DNA of 64,000 nucleotides from Secundilactobacillus angelensis (GTDB taxonomy: Bacteria > Bacillota > Bacilli > Lactobacillales > Lactobacillaceae), in the NCBI RefSeq assembly GCF_012641075.1, contig NZ_JAAXLJ010000005.1, positions 107,938 through 171,937 on the forward strand, given 5' to 3'. Below, in pieces: positions 29,916 through 37,865 of the stretch (positions within the stretch are counted from its first letter, which is position 1; every line of letters starts with the position of its first letter). A program made the translations under genes and the position numbers. The notes below the pieces were generated by a model. It made no database searches. It had not been told where the DNA came from and worked only from the letters and a program-made list of their open reading frames with translations.

Positions 29916-30607
29916 TTTTGTTTCGCCTCATAGAGTTGCTGCTGTAGTTTGGCAATTTCAAAGTTTAACGCATCCACTTCTTCTTGCAACGCGGTCACGG
30001 CATTAGCACGCGTTTCATCGATGAAACGGTCATAAAAATTATTTTCTGGGTCATAAATATCATAATGCTGATGCCGTTTCTTTAATTCCTTAAACAGCCG
30101 ATCAGTAGAATATTGACTGATTCCCGTTTCCACCCGCTTCGCTTTGCGGACTTCACGAGCCAGCGAGTAAAGAAAATGGCGCATCAAGTCACCTTGATCA
30201 AGGGCGATTTCTTGATACCGTGGTTTCTTTTCAACCGTTAAATAACCTGGTGTGAGCACCGGCTCAGTGGCAGCAGCTAACTGTTCTGGGTCATATTTCT
30301 GGTAGCTTAACACACCAATTTCAGCTGGAATTTCATCCTTGATTTCAAGGTAAAGTGAGAGTGGCAGGACAAAATAGTTGTAGTTGCCGATGAAGGAAAG
30401 CTTTGCATGGGAATGAAAGTCGCTTTTAGTCACTTTCAATTCGTAACAGCGCCACTCGTCTTCGCCAGTTGGTAAATGTTGGTAGCTCAGAGTGTCCACG
30501 ATGCCCTGATCGTCAGGCATGGTGACTTCTTCCACGGCAATGCTGCCAGCCTCCAGACAGGTTTCGTACAGTGTTTTTTCTAATTCCAATGTGAGTTTAG
30601 TTTTCAC
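29912..30607 (-). CDS. PD-(D/E)XK nuclease-like protein (MmcB-like core) with C-terminal coiled coil
   Basis: A 231-residue protein. The arrangement IVDTLSY (Asp37), then CYELKVTKSDF (E-x-K near residues 55-57) and a YNYFVLPLSLYLEI strand matches the restriction-endonuclease-like core seen in MmcB-type proteins, with candidate catalytic D...E-x-K. Residues about 195-230 form a heptad coiled coil (LQEEVDALNFEIAKLQQQLY). It overlaps the helicase gene upstream and the sce7725 gene downstream by 4 bases each. Nuclease activity is inferred, not shown. Confidence 0.6.
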   Translation of the reverse strand: MKTKLTLELEKTLYETCLEAGSIAVEEVTMPDDQGIVDTLSYQHLPTGEDEWRCYELKVTKSDFHSHAKLSFIGNYNYFVLPLSLYLEIKDEIPAEIGVLSYQKYDPEQLAAATEPVLTPGYLTVEKKPRYQEIALDQGDLMRHFLYSLAREVRKAKRVETGISQYSTDRLFKELKKRHQHYDIYDPENNFYDRFIDETRANAVTALQEEVDALNFEIAKLQQQLYEAKQK

Positions 30608-32997
30608 GATACATTCGGCTCCTTGTCGGTCATTTGCCAGAACTGTTCAATGGTGGGAGCTAACTCGTCTGCACTGTGCAGGATGCGATGATACTGCCAA
30701 TGCGGCGGAAAATAGCGGGTGTAGCGCTGGCTAGCAAAACGCTGATCCATTAACAGGATAACGCCTTCATCTGAGGTGCTACGAATCAACCGACCGGCAG
30801 CCTGAAAGACGTGGTTTAACCCCGGGATTTGATAAGCATATTCAAAGCCTGGTTCACCCTGTGAATCAAAGTAGTCTCGCAGGAGATTATTTTCGGTACT
30901 AATTCCCGGTAAGCCAACACTGACAATAGCCACTCCAATCAGTCGATCGGCTGTTAAATCTATCCCTTCAGAAAATAAGCCGCCCAGAATAGCAAAGCCC
31001 ACCAGTGATTGATCAGGGTTGGGTTGGAAAGCCCCCAAAAAATCCGAGCGATCAGACTCACTCATATTAGGGGCTTGGATGACCGTTGCCACTTCGGGAT
31101 AAGCTGTTTTGAAAGCTAAACTCACCGTACTTAAAAAACTGTAGGAAGGCAAAAAGACTAAGTAATTACCCGTTTTTCCGTTGACCAGCGTTTTGATTCC
31201 GGTAATAATTTTGGCTAAGTTGGCTTCGCGACTCCGATAAGTTGTGCTGATGTAGTCGGTAATCAGAATGCTCTGGTGCTTTGGCGGGAAAGGTGAGGGC
31301 AATTGGTAACACAAGCTATCATTGTTTCCACCAAGTACTCTCTGATAGTAATCCAGTGGAGAGAGGGTGGCTGAGAATAGGACGGCACCGCGCCCCTTAT
31401 CTAGACAATCACGAAGAAACAAGCTGGGATCAAGGCAGAGTTGTTTGAAGACGATTTCCCGGTCATGATCTTCCCCCAGGGTAATTTTAGTTCGGTAGGT
31501 TTCATCGTAGAAATCAGCAATTTTAAGGTAACTCAGACAGGCAAAGTAAAAGTCCAGCACCGCTTTTGTGTAATCGGTTTGCGGCCGTTGCTCATCTCCA
31601 AGCCAGTCGCTGATGTGGTCACTTAATTTTGTGACGGCTTTGTTAAACTCGTCAGCGGGGCTGTTGAAGACACTTTCCTCTTCGCCGCTTTCTAGTAGTG
31701 GGCCAGCGACTTTAAAAAAGGCTCGGCGCATGGCACGAAAAGCCCTTAATAATGCAGGGGTACCTTCTGCTGAGTCCTTGGTGGTGGCAATTAAGTCGGT
31801 CAGTGGTGCTAAAGATAATTCTGTCGAATACATATCCCGTGAGCGACTGACTAGATTATGGGCTTCATCCACTAAAAAGAAGTTGTCATCGTCGTGGTCG
31901 ACGGCGAAGAACCGCTGCAAATAAACTTGCGGGTCAAACAGATAGTTGTAGTCACAAATAATGACATCACAAAAGAGACTGATATCCAATGAAAATTCAA
32001 AGGAATCCAGTTGGTGTTTGCGGGCATAGGCCTCCACGGTTTCACGCGTAATGGCAGTTTCGTTAGTCAAAATATCTTTTAGACCGGGTTTCAATCGATC
32101 ATAGTAGCCCACCATAAAGGGATTCTCCTCCGGTGGTAGATCTGCTTCTTCTGGGAAAGTGATTGTGTCTTTAGCGGTGAGGGTGATGCTGCGAAGGGTC
32201 AATCCCTGTTGTGCCATTAGTCCCAGTGCTTGTTCAGCAACCCGTCGTGTGCTCTGCTTAGCCGTTAAGTAAAAGAGCCGCTGAATCTGATTTTCACCCA
32301 TAGCTTTAATACAGGGGAACACGGTTGAAATGGTTTTACCCGTGCCGGTTGGCGCTTCTATGAAAAGCTGTTTTTTTAGGCGCAAGGCTTTGTAAACTGA
32401 TACGGCCAGTTCACGTTGCCCGGTTCGGTAATGATCAAATGGAAACGCCAAATCCTTGATGGAAGCGTTACGGCTTTCCCGTAGATCAGCTTGCAGTTTC
32501 AGCCAAGTCTCGTATTCGGCGATAACTGAATTGAAGAATTCAGTGGCTTTAGCTAAGGTATAAGTGATTTTCCGCGTGGTCACTTCTTCGGTTGTCCGAC
32601 GATAGTAGGTTAACTGCAGTGTCAGCTGGTTGAGGTCTTCATCGGTCATTAAGATGTAGGCGTACATTTTCGCTTGACCCCAATATAGCGTCAAAGTGTT
32701 ATCCGTGAGATCCTCAAAAGCGACGTCGGACGTTTTGATTTCTTCAATCAACGTGTCATTCCCATTTAAGATGACCCCGTCAGCGCGCCCGTGAACGAGG
32801 TAAGGGTTACCTGCCAGCTGTACTTCGCGTTCAAGGCTATATTCTTTTTGATAATTTTCGCCACGAGACTTTTGCAGCATGCGGTGAATCTGAGCACCCT
32901 CTAAAGCCGTATTCATGCTGTTCATGCTGGCGTTGAGATCCCCAGAGCGTAGCGTAAACTCAACGAGCTCGCGGATTCCTAATTTGGTAATTGTCAT
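30604..32997 (-). CDS. Nuclease-XPD/DinG-type helicase fusion lacking Fe-S cysteines
   Basis: A 797-residue superfamily 2 helicase. N-terminal residues 1-170 form a RecB/Cas4-like nuclease domain with D73 (GRADG) and E86-I-K88. The helicase has Walker A APTGTGKT at 215-222, VDEAH at 376-380 and motif VI QAAGRLIRS near the C-terminus. The segment 275-335, where relatives carry four Fe-S cysteines, reads KDTITFPEEAD...NPFMVGYYDR and HQLDSFEFSLD with no cysteine. The ATG 32997 follows AAAGAGGAA; the ATG 33018 has no ribosome binding site. It is the first gene of a three-gene overlapping unit. It may act in DNA repair or defence. Confidence 0.88.
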   Translation of the reverse strand: MTITKLGIRELVEFTLRSGDLNASMNSMNTALEGAQIHRMLQKSRGENYQKEYSLEREVQLAGNPYLVHGRADGVILNGNDTLIEEIKTSDVAFEDLTDNTLTLYWGQAKMYAYILMTDEDLNQLTLQLTYYRRTTEEVTTRKITYTLAKATEFFNSVIAEYETWLKLQADLRESRNASIKDLAFPFDHYRTGQRELAVSVYKALRLKKQLFIEAPTGTGKTISTVFPCIKAMGENQIQRLFYLTAKQSTRRVAEQALGLMAQQGLTLRSITLTAKDTITFPEEADLPPEENPFMVGYYDRLKPGLKDILTNETAITRETVEAYARKHQLDSFEFSLDISLFCDVIICDYNYLFDPQVYLQRFFAVDHDDDNFFLVDEAHNLVSRSRDMYSTELSLAPLTDLIATTKDSAEGTPALLRAFRAMRRAFFKVAGPLLESGEEESVFNSPADEFNKAVTKLSDHISDWLGDEQRPQTDYTKAVLDFYFACLSYLKIADFYDETYRTKITLGEDHDREIVFKQLCLDPSLFLRDCLDKGRGAVLFSATLSPLDYYQRVLGGNNDSLCYQLPSPFPPKHQSILITDYISTTYRSREANLAKIITGIKTLVNGKTGNYLVFLPSYSFLSTVSLAFKTAYPEVATVIQAPNMSESDRSDFLGAFQPNPDQSLVGFAILGGLFSEGIDLTADRLIGVAIVSVGLPGISTENNLLRDYFDSQGEPGFEYAYQIPGLNHVFQAAGRLIRSTSDEGVILLMDQRFASQRYTRYFPPHWQYHRILHSADELAPTIEQFWQMTDKEPNVS

Positions 32998-33090
32998 TTT
33001 ACGTTCCTCTTTGTTCATAGCTGAAACCCATTATAGCATGATACCAGTACTGAAAACGCATCAGGAAATGAGCCAAAATTCAAAAAAAGC

Positions 33091-33119
33091 TTGTGTCAGA
33101 CAAACAAACGGGTTATGAT
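33091..33119 (+). promoter_or_regulatory. Promoter of pyrBC
   Basis: TTGTGT (33091-33096), a 17-base spacer and TATGAT (33114-33119). Transcription would start about 20 bases before the PyrR-binding motif. Confidence 0.6.
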
Positions 33120-33144
33120 ATCAGCAATGAAACCTTTAACAATT

Positions 33145-33234
33145 AGTCCTGTGAGGCTAAGAAGGTCCGGCGAAACTAGGCACATAGTCTAGATTTGTGA
33201 ACCTCTCTACCCACAGGCGGTAGAGAGGTTTTTG
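33145..33234 (+). promoter_or_regulatory. PyrR-dependent attenuator of pyrBC
   Basis: AGTCCTGTGAGGCT (33145-33158) fits the PyrR-binding loop consensus ARUCCNGNGAGGYU exactly. Downstream, AACCTCTCTACC (33200-33211) pairs with GGTAGAGAGGTT (33219-33230) followed by TTTTT, an intrinsic terminator. In this known mechanism PyrR with UMP stabilises the anti-antiterminator and stops transcription when pyrimidines are plentiful. Confidence 0.85.
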
Positions 33235-33297
33235 TTTACTGACGATTTAATTGTCTCCCGTGAGAGCAAAACGTCCAAAGGTTAATCCCCTAAAAGG

Positions 33298-33333
33298 CGC
33301 GCTTTGCAAACACGGCAAGGCGCGTTTATTTTA
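33298..33333 (+). terminator. Second hairpin in the pyrB leader
   Basis: GCGCGCTTTGC and GCAAGGCGCG form a stem with one G-U, followed by a T-rich stretch (TTTATTTT) just before the pyrB ribosome binding site. It could be a second attenuator or could mask the ribosome binding site. Confidence 0.35.
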
Positions 33334-33346
33334 GGAGGAAAAAACT

Positions 33347-34291
33347 ATGATTGAAACGACCAAGCCGTTAAGTTACGCAAACGTACTCAGTATGCAAGAT
33401 TTAGAAGCCGATGAAGTGATGGCCTTCATTAAAGAAGCCCAGCAGTTTAAGGCTGGTAAGCAGATTCACCTGACACGGCCAGTCTACGCTGCCAACTTAT
33501 TTTTCGAAAACAGTACTCGTACCCACACCAGTTTTGAAATGGCTGAACGTAAATTAGGCTTGCAAGTCGTTGATTTCAACCCAGCGGTCAGCTCAGTTAA
33601 TAAAGGCGAGACGATGGGCGACACCGTGAAAGCACTCCAGGCGATTGGTGTTGACGTCATGGCTATTCGTGATAAGCATAACGAGTATTACAATCAGCTG
33701 GTTAACGACCGCAACATCCACCTGGGTATTGCTAACGGTGGTGACGGTTCTGGTGAACACCCTTCACAGTCATTGCTGGATATGATGACAATCTACGAAG
33801 AATTTGGGACTTTCGCAGGCTTAAAAGTTGCCATAATCGGTGACTTGACTCACTCAAGGGTTGCTCGATCTGACATGGAAGTGTTGAACAAACTGGGTGC
33901 TGAAGTCTTCTTCGGCGGGCCTAAGAAGTGGTTTAATGCCCGCTTTGACGCCTATGGAACCTGGCTGCCAGTGGACGATTTAGTGGATCAGATGGATGTG
34001 TTAATGTTTCTGCGGGTGCAGCACGAACGGCTGGATACGACGGAGAACAAGACCTTTACAGCTGCTAAGTACAACGCTGAATACGGGTTAACATCAGCTC
34101 GTAAAGCACGGATGCAGGAGCACGCCATCATTATGCACCCGGCACCTGTGAACCGCGGTGTCGAAATCGCCGATGAATTAGTCGAATGTGATAACTCTAG
34201 GATTTTCCAGCAAATGGCCAATGGCGTGTTCGTTCGCATGGCGGTCATGGCTAGTTTGTTGCGTTACCAGGGACTGGTGGATGAGGATTAA
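33347..34291 (+). CDS. pyrB: Aspartate carbamoyltransferase catalytic chain
   Basis: Condenses carbamoyl phosphate and aspartate in de novo pyrimidine synthesis. It has 314 residues. The carbamoyl-phosphate motif FFENSTRTHTSFE lies near residues 52-64 and the aspartate-site segment HPAPVNRGVEI near 262-272. The ATG follows TAGGAGGAAA. The pyrB stop TAA overlaps the first possible pyrC ATG. No regulatory chain is present, as usual in Firmicutes. The operon is under PyrR attenuation. Confidence 0.97.
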   Translation: MIETTKPLSYANVLSMQDLEADEVMAFIKEAQQFKAGKQIHLTRPVYAANLFFENSTRTHTSFEMAERKLGLQVVDFNPAVSSVNKGETMGDTVKALQAIGVDVMAIRDKHNEYYNQLVNDRNIHLGIANGGDGSGEHPSQSLLDMMTIYEEFGTFAGLKVAIIGDLTHSRVARSDMEVLNKLGAEVFFGGPKKWFNARFDAYGTWLPVDDLVDQMDVLMFLRVQHERLDTTENKTFTAAKYNAEYGLTSARKARMQEHAIIMHPAPVNRGVEIADELVECDNSRIFQQMANGVFVRMAVMASLLRYQGLVDED

Positions 34292-34293
34292 TG

Positions 34294-35574
34294 ATGAAAA
34301 GATTAATTAAAAACGGTCAGTGTTTAGTTGATGGTCACTTACAGGTTCGAGATCTTTTGATCGTGGATGGTAAAATTGCCAAAATTAGTCAGCACATCAC
34401 TGCTGCTACGCCGGTTGACCAGATCGTCGATGCACAGGGGTTATTCATGAGTCCCGGGTTGGTTGATCTGCACGTTCATTTACGGGAACCAGGACAAACT
34501 GATAAGGAAACCGTTAAGACTGGGAGTTTAGCCGCTGCTCATGGTGGTTACACGACGATTGCCGCGATGCCTAACGTCATTCCAGCGCCTGACACGCCGG
34601 AACGGATGCGCGACATGTTGGTGTTGAATCAGCGAGATGGCGCAGTCCATCTGGTTCAGTATGCGACTATTACAACGGCCCGTGGTGGTGATGAACTGGT
34701 TGATATGCCGGGGTTAAAGGACGCCGGGGCGTTTGCTTTCAGTAATGATGGTAACGGGGTTCAAACAGCAGGGACGATGTATCAGGCAATGATTCAAGCA
34801 GCCCGCTTGAACATGGCAGTGGTTGCGCACGCCGAAGATGACAGTTTGACTTACGGTGGCGTGATGCACGAAGGTAGTGTGTCGAAACGACTGGGACTCC
34901 CTGGTATTCCAAGTGTATCCGAAACAGCTCAGGTGGCTAGAGACGTTGCGCTTGCAGCTGCGACCGGTGCCCATTATCACGTCTGCCACGTGTCGTCTGC
35001 TGCCACTGTGCAAGTGATTCGAGCCGCCAAGGCAGCGGGGGTTAACGTGACCTGTGAAGTGTCACCGCATCATTTACTATTGAGTGATGAGAAGATCACA
35101 AGAGATAATGCCATGTTGAAAATGAATCCACCTTTGGGGAGTGAGCAGGATCGCCAAGCTCTGATCGCGGGGTTACTGGACGGCACTATCGATGTGATTG
35201 CGACGGATCACGCTCCCCACACGGATGCGGAAAAGGCACAGTCGATGCTGAAGGCACCCTTTGGTATTACCGGAAGTGAGACGGCATTTGCCATGCTGTA
35301 CACCAAGTTTGTTAAATCAGGGCTGTTTAGTCTGGCACAGCTGATCAATTGGATGTCGGTTTCGCCAGCTGAGTTGTTTGGGTTAAACGCTGGAAAACTC
35401 ACTGAAGGGCAGTCCGCAGACATTGCATTGTTTGACCTAACAACACCGTTTACAATCCATTCAGACGACTTCTTATCAAAGGGACATAACTCGCCGTTTA
35501 TTGGTGAACAAGTGCTCGGAAAGACGGTAAGAACAATTGTTTCTGGTACTGATGCCTATCTGAGTAAAGATTAA
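34294..35574 (+). CDS. pyrC: Dihydroorotase
   Basis: Cyclises carbamoyl-aspartate to dihydroorotate. It is a 426-residue class I dihydroorotase of the amidohydrolase family. Zinc motif DLHVHLREPGQTDKET lies near residue 57-72, with metal-site histidines in YHVCHVSS and the catalytic Asp in ATDHAPH. A double ATG occurs at 34291/34294; the second has better spacing to GAGG. It is coupled to pyrB. No carAB or pyrD follows, unlike the long pyr operons of related species. Confidence 0.97.
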   Translation: MKRLIKNGQCLVDGHLQVRDLLIVDGKIAKISQHITAATPVDQIVDAQGLFMSPGLVDLHVHLREPGQTDKETVKTGSLAAAHGGYTTIAAMPNVIPAPDTPERMRDMLVLNQRDGAVHLVQYATITTARGGDELVDMPGLKDAGAFAFSNDGNGVQTAGTMYQAMIQAARLNMAVVAHAEDDSLTYGGVMHEGSVSKRLGLPGIPSVSETAQVARDVALAAATGAHYHVCHVSSAATVQVIRAAKAAGVNVTCEVSPHHLLLSDEKITRDNAMLKMNPPLGSEQDRQALIAGLLDGTIDVIATDHAPHTDAEKAQSMLKAPFGITGSETAFAMLYTKFVKSGLFSLAQLINWMSVSPAELFGLNAGKLTEGQSADIALFDLTTPFTIHSDDFLSKGHNSPFIGEQVLGKTVRTIVSGTDAYLSKD

Positions 35575-35641
35575 CTGAATCAGCTTGAAATGGCATCACT
35601 CCAATTACTATAATTAATGAGTAGAGATTGGAGGATACAAG

Positions 35642-35851
35642 ATGACTGAAGCTGAGTTAGCAGCGTTAAAACCATTATTGGCGGAATATAACGTGAATCT
35701 AGTAACTGATGGTGCGACCATCACCCGTGTGAATGGGCATGAAGCTCAATTGGATGTGACGGGCTATATGCCGGATCAGTTGATTGACCTGGTTTTAAAA
35801 ATCATTGGTACCGATTTAAGAGCTGCGTTATTTAAAAAAATGCACGAGTAA
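35642..35851 (+). CDS. Small hypothetical protein, 69 residues
   Basis: An acidic 69-residue protein with a helix-strand-strand-helix pattern (EAELAALKPLLAEY, TDGATITRVNGHEAQL, PDQLIDLVLKIIG). No family is recognised. The ATG follows TGGAGG and a TATAAT-like -10 sits near 35609. It lies between pyrC and a secreted-protein gene. Confidence 0.6.
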   Translation: MTEAELAALKPLLAEYNVNLVTDGATITRVNGHEAQLDVTGYMPDQLIDLVLKIIGTDLRAALFKKMHE

Positions 35852-35984
35852 TGTAACAGCCAGATGACAAATGTTTCAAAATACTGACAAACATTAATTT
35901 GAATGAGACACCAGCGTAATTTTCTTTGGATATACTAGTTGCAGTCGCTTTTAGTACGAACTAGTTTTTCGAGGAGAATAAAAT

Positions 35985-36374
35985 TTGTCAATTAAACAAA
36001 GAATTGCGAGCCTGTTACTCGCGTTATTAATGCTTGTAGGCGTTGCTGGTATGACCGGAACGACTGCCGCAGCCCAAACTAAATATAACCCTAAGGCGGA
36101 TGCTGTTATGAGTATTTCCGCATTTAAACGAATGGGAAGAGTGCACTACCATAAGCGGGTCTTTACATACTATTCGCCAAATGGCTCGCATATTTTTGGG
36201 ATGGGCGCTTACACCTCTGATGGCACGTATACGTTAAACGGCCATGATAAGAATGGTTATTTAATTTTGGCTAATAACAAAAAATTCGGGACCAAAATCA
36301 AGACGCCTTTAGGCATGGGTGTTGTGCATGATCGCGGAACGTACGGTGGACATTACGATATTGTTGTCAAATAA
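35985..36374 (+). CDS. Secreted protein with possible 3D-type domain
   Basis: A 129-residue protein with a clear signal peptide (IKQRIASLLLALLMLVGVAG, cleavage after TAAA or AAA-Q). The mature part has YYSPNG, YTSDGTYTLNGHDKNGY and TPLGMGVVHDRG...HYDIVVK. The order TYYSP, G.IL, PLGM, DRG and DI recalls small 3D (double-psi beta-barrel) domains of secreted Firmicute proteins. The match is from memory and incomplete. The start is TTG 35985 after CGAGGAG. A strong terminator follows. Confidence 0.6.
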   Translation: MSIKQRIASLLLALLMLVGVAGMTGTTAAAQTKYNPKADAVMSISAFKRMGRVHYHKRVFTYYSPNGSHIFGMGAYTSDGTYTLNGHDKNGYLILANNKKFGTKIKTPLGMGVVHDRGTYGGHYDIVVK

Positions 36375-36383
36375 TCATTAGAT

Positions 36384-36431
36384 AAAAAGCAACGGCTAGA
36401 CTCCCAAGTTAGGGGCTAGCCGTTGCTTTTT
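36384..36431. terminator. Bidirectional terminator
   Basis: AAAAAGCAACGGCTAG (36384-36399) pairs with 36415-36430, followed by a T run, between the convergent secreted-protein gene and the next minus-strand gene. Confidence 0.87.
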
Positions 36432-36444
36432 TATATTGTTTAGA

Positions 36445-36783
36445 TCAGTTAAACTTCCAATCATCCAATTGTTTCTCGTGTTTACCAAGATAATTAATGG
36501 CTTCATGGACAAGTGACTCTGATTCCTTATCCAGTTGTTCGGCAGATTTACTGGCATCGAAGTCTGAAAGAAACCCCTCACCGATAGCTTTGTAAATCCG
36601 TTCGCGGGCTTCACCGTTGTCTTTAAACAATGAATCTAAACCTTTAACGTCCTTTTTGGCTGCGTTATAGATCACTTCGGCAAGATCTTCACGGTTGCCT
36701 AATTTTTTGGCACCGTACTCCAATAAGAAGTCGTTCATGTCGACGATAACACTCTCTTTACGTTCTCTCTCAGATTTTTTCAA
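36445..36783 (-). CDS. Hypothetical helical protein, 112 residues
   Basis: A charged, all-helical soluble protein (KKSERERKESVIVDMN, REDLAEVIYNAAKKDVKG, EQLDKESESLVHEAINYLG). No family is recognised. The start is TTG 36783 after GAGAGGTG. It is divergent from the FLP-like regulator, and the large palindrome at 36856-36891 lies between them, so it may be a target of that regulator. Confidence 0.6.
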   Translation of the reverse strand: MKKSERERKESVIVDMNDFLLEYGAKKLGNREDLAEVIYNAAKKDVKGLDSLFKDNGEARERIYKAIGEGFLSDFDASKSAEQLDKESESLVHEAINYLGKHEKQLDDWKFN

Positions 36784-36855
36784 GACTAATCACCTCTCAT
36801 TTCATTCTAAAGCTTTATGAGGCTAAAATTCAACGTGTATGCGTGAGTAAATTTA

Positions 36856-36891
36856 AATAAATGAACTTGATTTACGTCAAGTTCATTTATT
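36856..36891. promoter_or_regulatory. FNR-type palindromic operator in a divergent promoter region
   Basis: A perfect inverted repeat with 15-base arms (36856-36870 and 36877-36891) and a TTTACG spacer. Its core TTGAT-TTAC-GTCAA (36867-36880) matches the FNR consensus TTGAT-N4-ATCAA with one change. The centre (36873.5) is about 41 bases before the start predicted from TATAAT at 36903-36908, the class II activator position. Confidence 0.65.
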
Positions 36892-36953
36892 GTCTTATCC
36901 ACTATAATCAGGTTAAAATATAGTTGGATGTCATCTTGATTGGAGGATACACT

Positions 36954-37634
36954 ATGTTAGCGCATCATGATGCAATAGCATGTGTCAGGCTGGTACCAAT
37001 CTTTCAGCAGTTGAATCACGATACGATTTCTGCTGTGGCTGAACTGGTCCAGGAACGGCACGTGAAGAAGGGTGAATTTGTTTTTATGGCTGGCGACCAC
37101 GCTGATTCATTGATCATCATGGCCCATGGGCAGGTGAAGGTGATACAAAGTTCTGCTAGTGGCCGCGAACAGATGATTAGGCTACTGCAAACCGGTGATT
37201 TTGATGGTGAGTCAGTTTTGTTTGAAGATGCTGAACGTCAGACCAGCGCGGAAGCCTTGACTGATACGCAGATTTGTTTGATTACGCGGCAAGATTTTCA
37301 AAAATTGCTTACACAATCTCCTGCCGTTGCGATTAACATGTTAAACGCCTTAGGTAAGCGGGTGTCGCAACTCGAAGCCCAGGCAGCAGCGACGTTAACC
37401 ACTAGTGTTGGCGAACGGTTGGCGAATTATTTAGTTGAGACCAGTTCCGAACTGGAGACCGATGACTTTGACTTACCCCTGCAGAAAAAGGATCTAGCGT
37501 TATATTTAGGAACTTCACCTGAAACGATTAGCCGAAAATTAAAACAGTTTTCTACTGATGGCTTAATCTCTCAGCATGGTCGTAACCACATTAAGCTTAC
37601 TGATGTTGACGGATTGATGATGGTCGAGAATTAA
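36954..37634 (+). CDS. flp: Crp/Fnr-family regulator of the FLP type
   Basis: A 226-residue regulator with an N-terminal cyclic-nucleotide-binding-like barrel and a C-terminal winged helix. The recognition helix SPETISRKLKQF has the E-x-x-S-R residues of FNR-type DNA readers. There is no Fe-S cysteine cluster, but Cys10 and Cys108 are spaced as in Lactobacillus casei FLP, where Cys5 and Cys102 form a redox disulfide. It is probably an oxidation sensor. The ATG 36954 follows TGGAGGA. An FNR-like palindrome lies at its promoter. Confidence 0.82.
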   Translation: MLAHHDAIACVRLVPIFQQLNHDTISAVAELVQERHVKKGEFVFMAGDHADSLIIMAHGQVKVIQSSASGREQMIRLLQTGDFDGESVLFEDAERQTSAEALTDTQICLITRQDFQKLLTQSPAVAINMLNALGKRVSQLEAQAAATLTTSVGERLANYLVETSSELETDDFDLPLQKKDLALYLGTSPETISRKLKQFSTDGLISQHGRNHIKLTDVDGLMMVEN

Positions 37635-37652
37635 ATGTTTTAACTAGTTAAC

Positions 37653-37680
37653 AGACTACCCAATTAGTGGTAGTCTTTTT
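37653..37680 (+). terminator. Intrinsic terminator of flp
   Basis: AGACTACC (37653-37660) pairs with GGTAGTCT (37669-37676), followed by TTTTT; it also separates flp from the tRNA gene. Confidence 0.8.
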
Positions 37681-37688
37681 AGTGTATT

Positions 37689-37761
37689 GGGTCCATAGCT
37701 CAGTTGGGAGAGCGCCTGCTTCGCATGTAGGAGGTCGACGGTTCAAGTCCGTTTGGATCCA
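37689..37761 (+). tRNA. tRNA-Ala (anticodon CGC)
   Basis: A complete 73-base cloverleaf. The acceptor GGGTCCA/TGGATCC has the alanine identity pair G3-U70. The D arm is GCTCAGTTGGGAGAGC. The anticodon arm CCTGC-TTCGCAT-GTAGG gives anticodon CGC (reads GCG). The T arm is GACGG-TTCAAGT-CCGTT and the discriminator is A. The CCA end is not encoded. Confidence 0.92.
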
Positions 37762-37865
37762 TTGTTTCAATTAATTAATATGGGTTAATAATTGTATTGC
37801 AGTTTTGTGCATGATATCATTTGTGTAAGGTTCTGGGTTTATTTTTTAAAGGGGGAAACGCAATA

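Noticed and set aside
30604..33018. Helicase gene as a CRISPR-associated (Cas3/Cas4) locus
   Set aside because: No repeat-spacer array or other cas genes exist in the window. Motifs are XPD/DinG-type with an N-terminal RecB-like nuclease.
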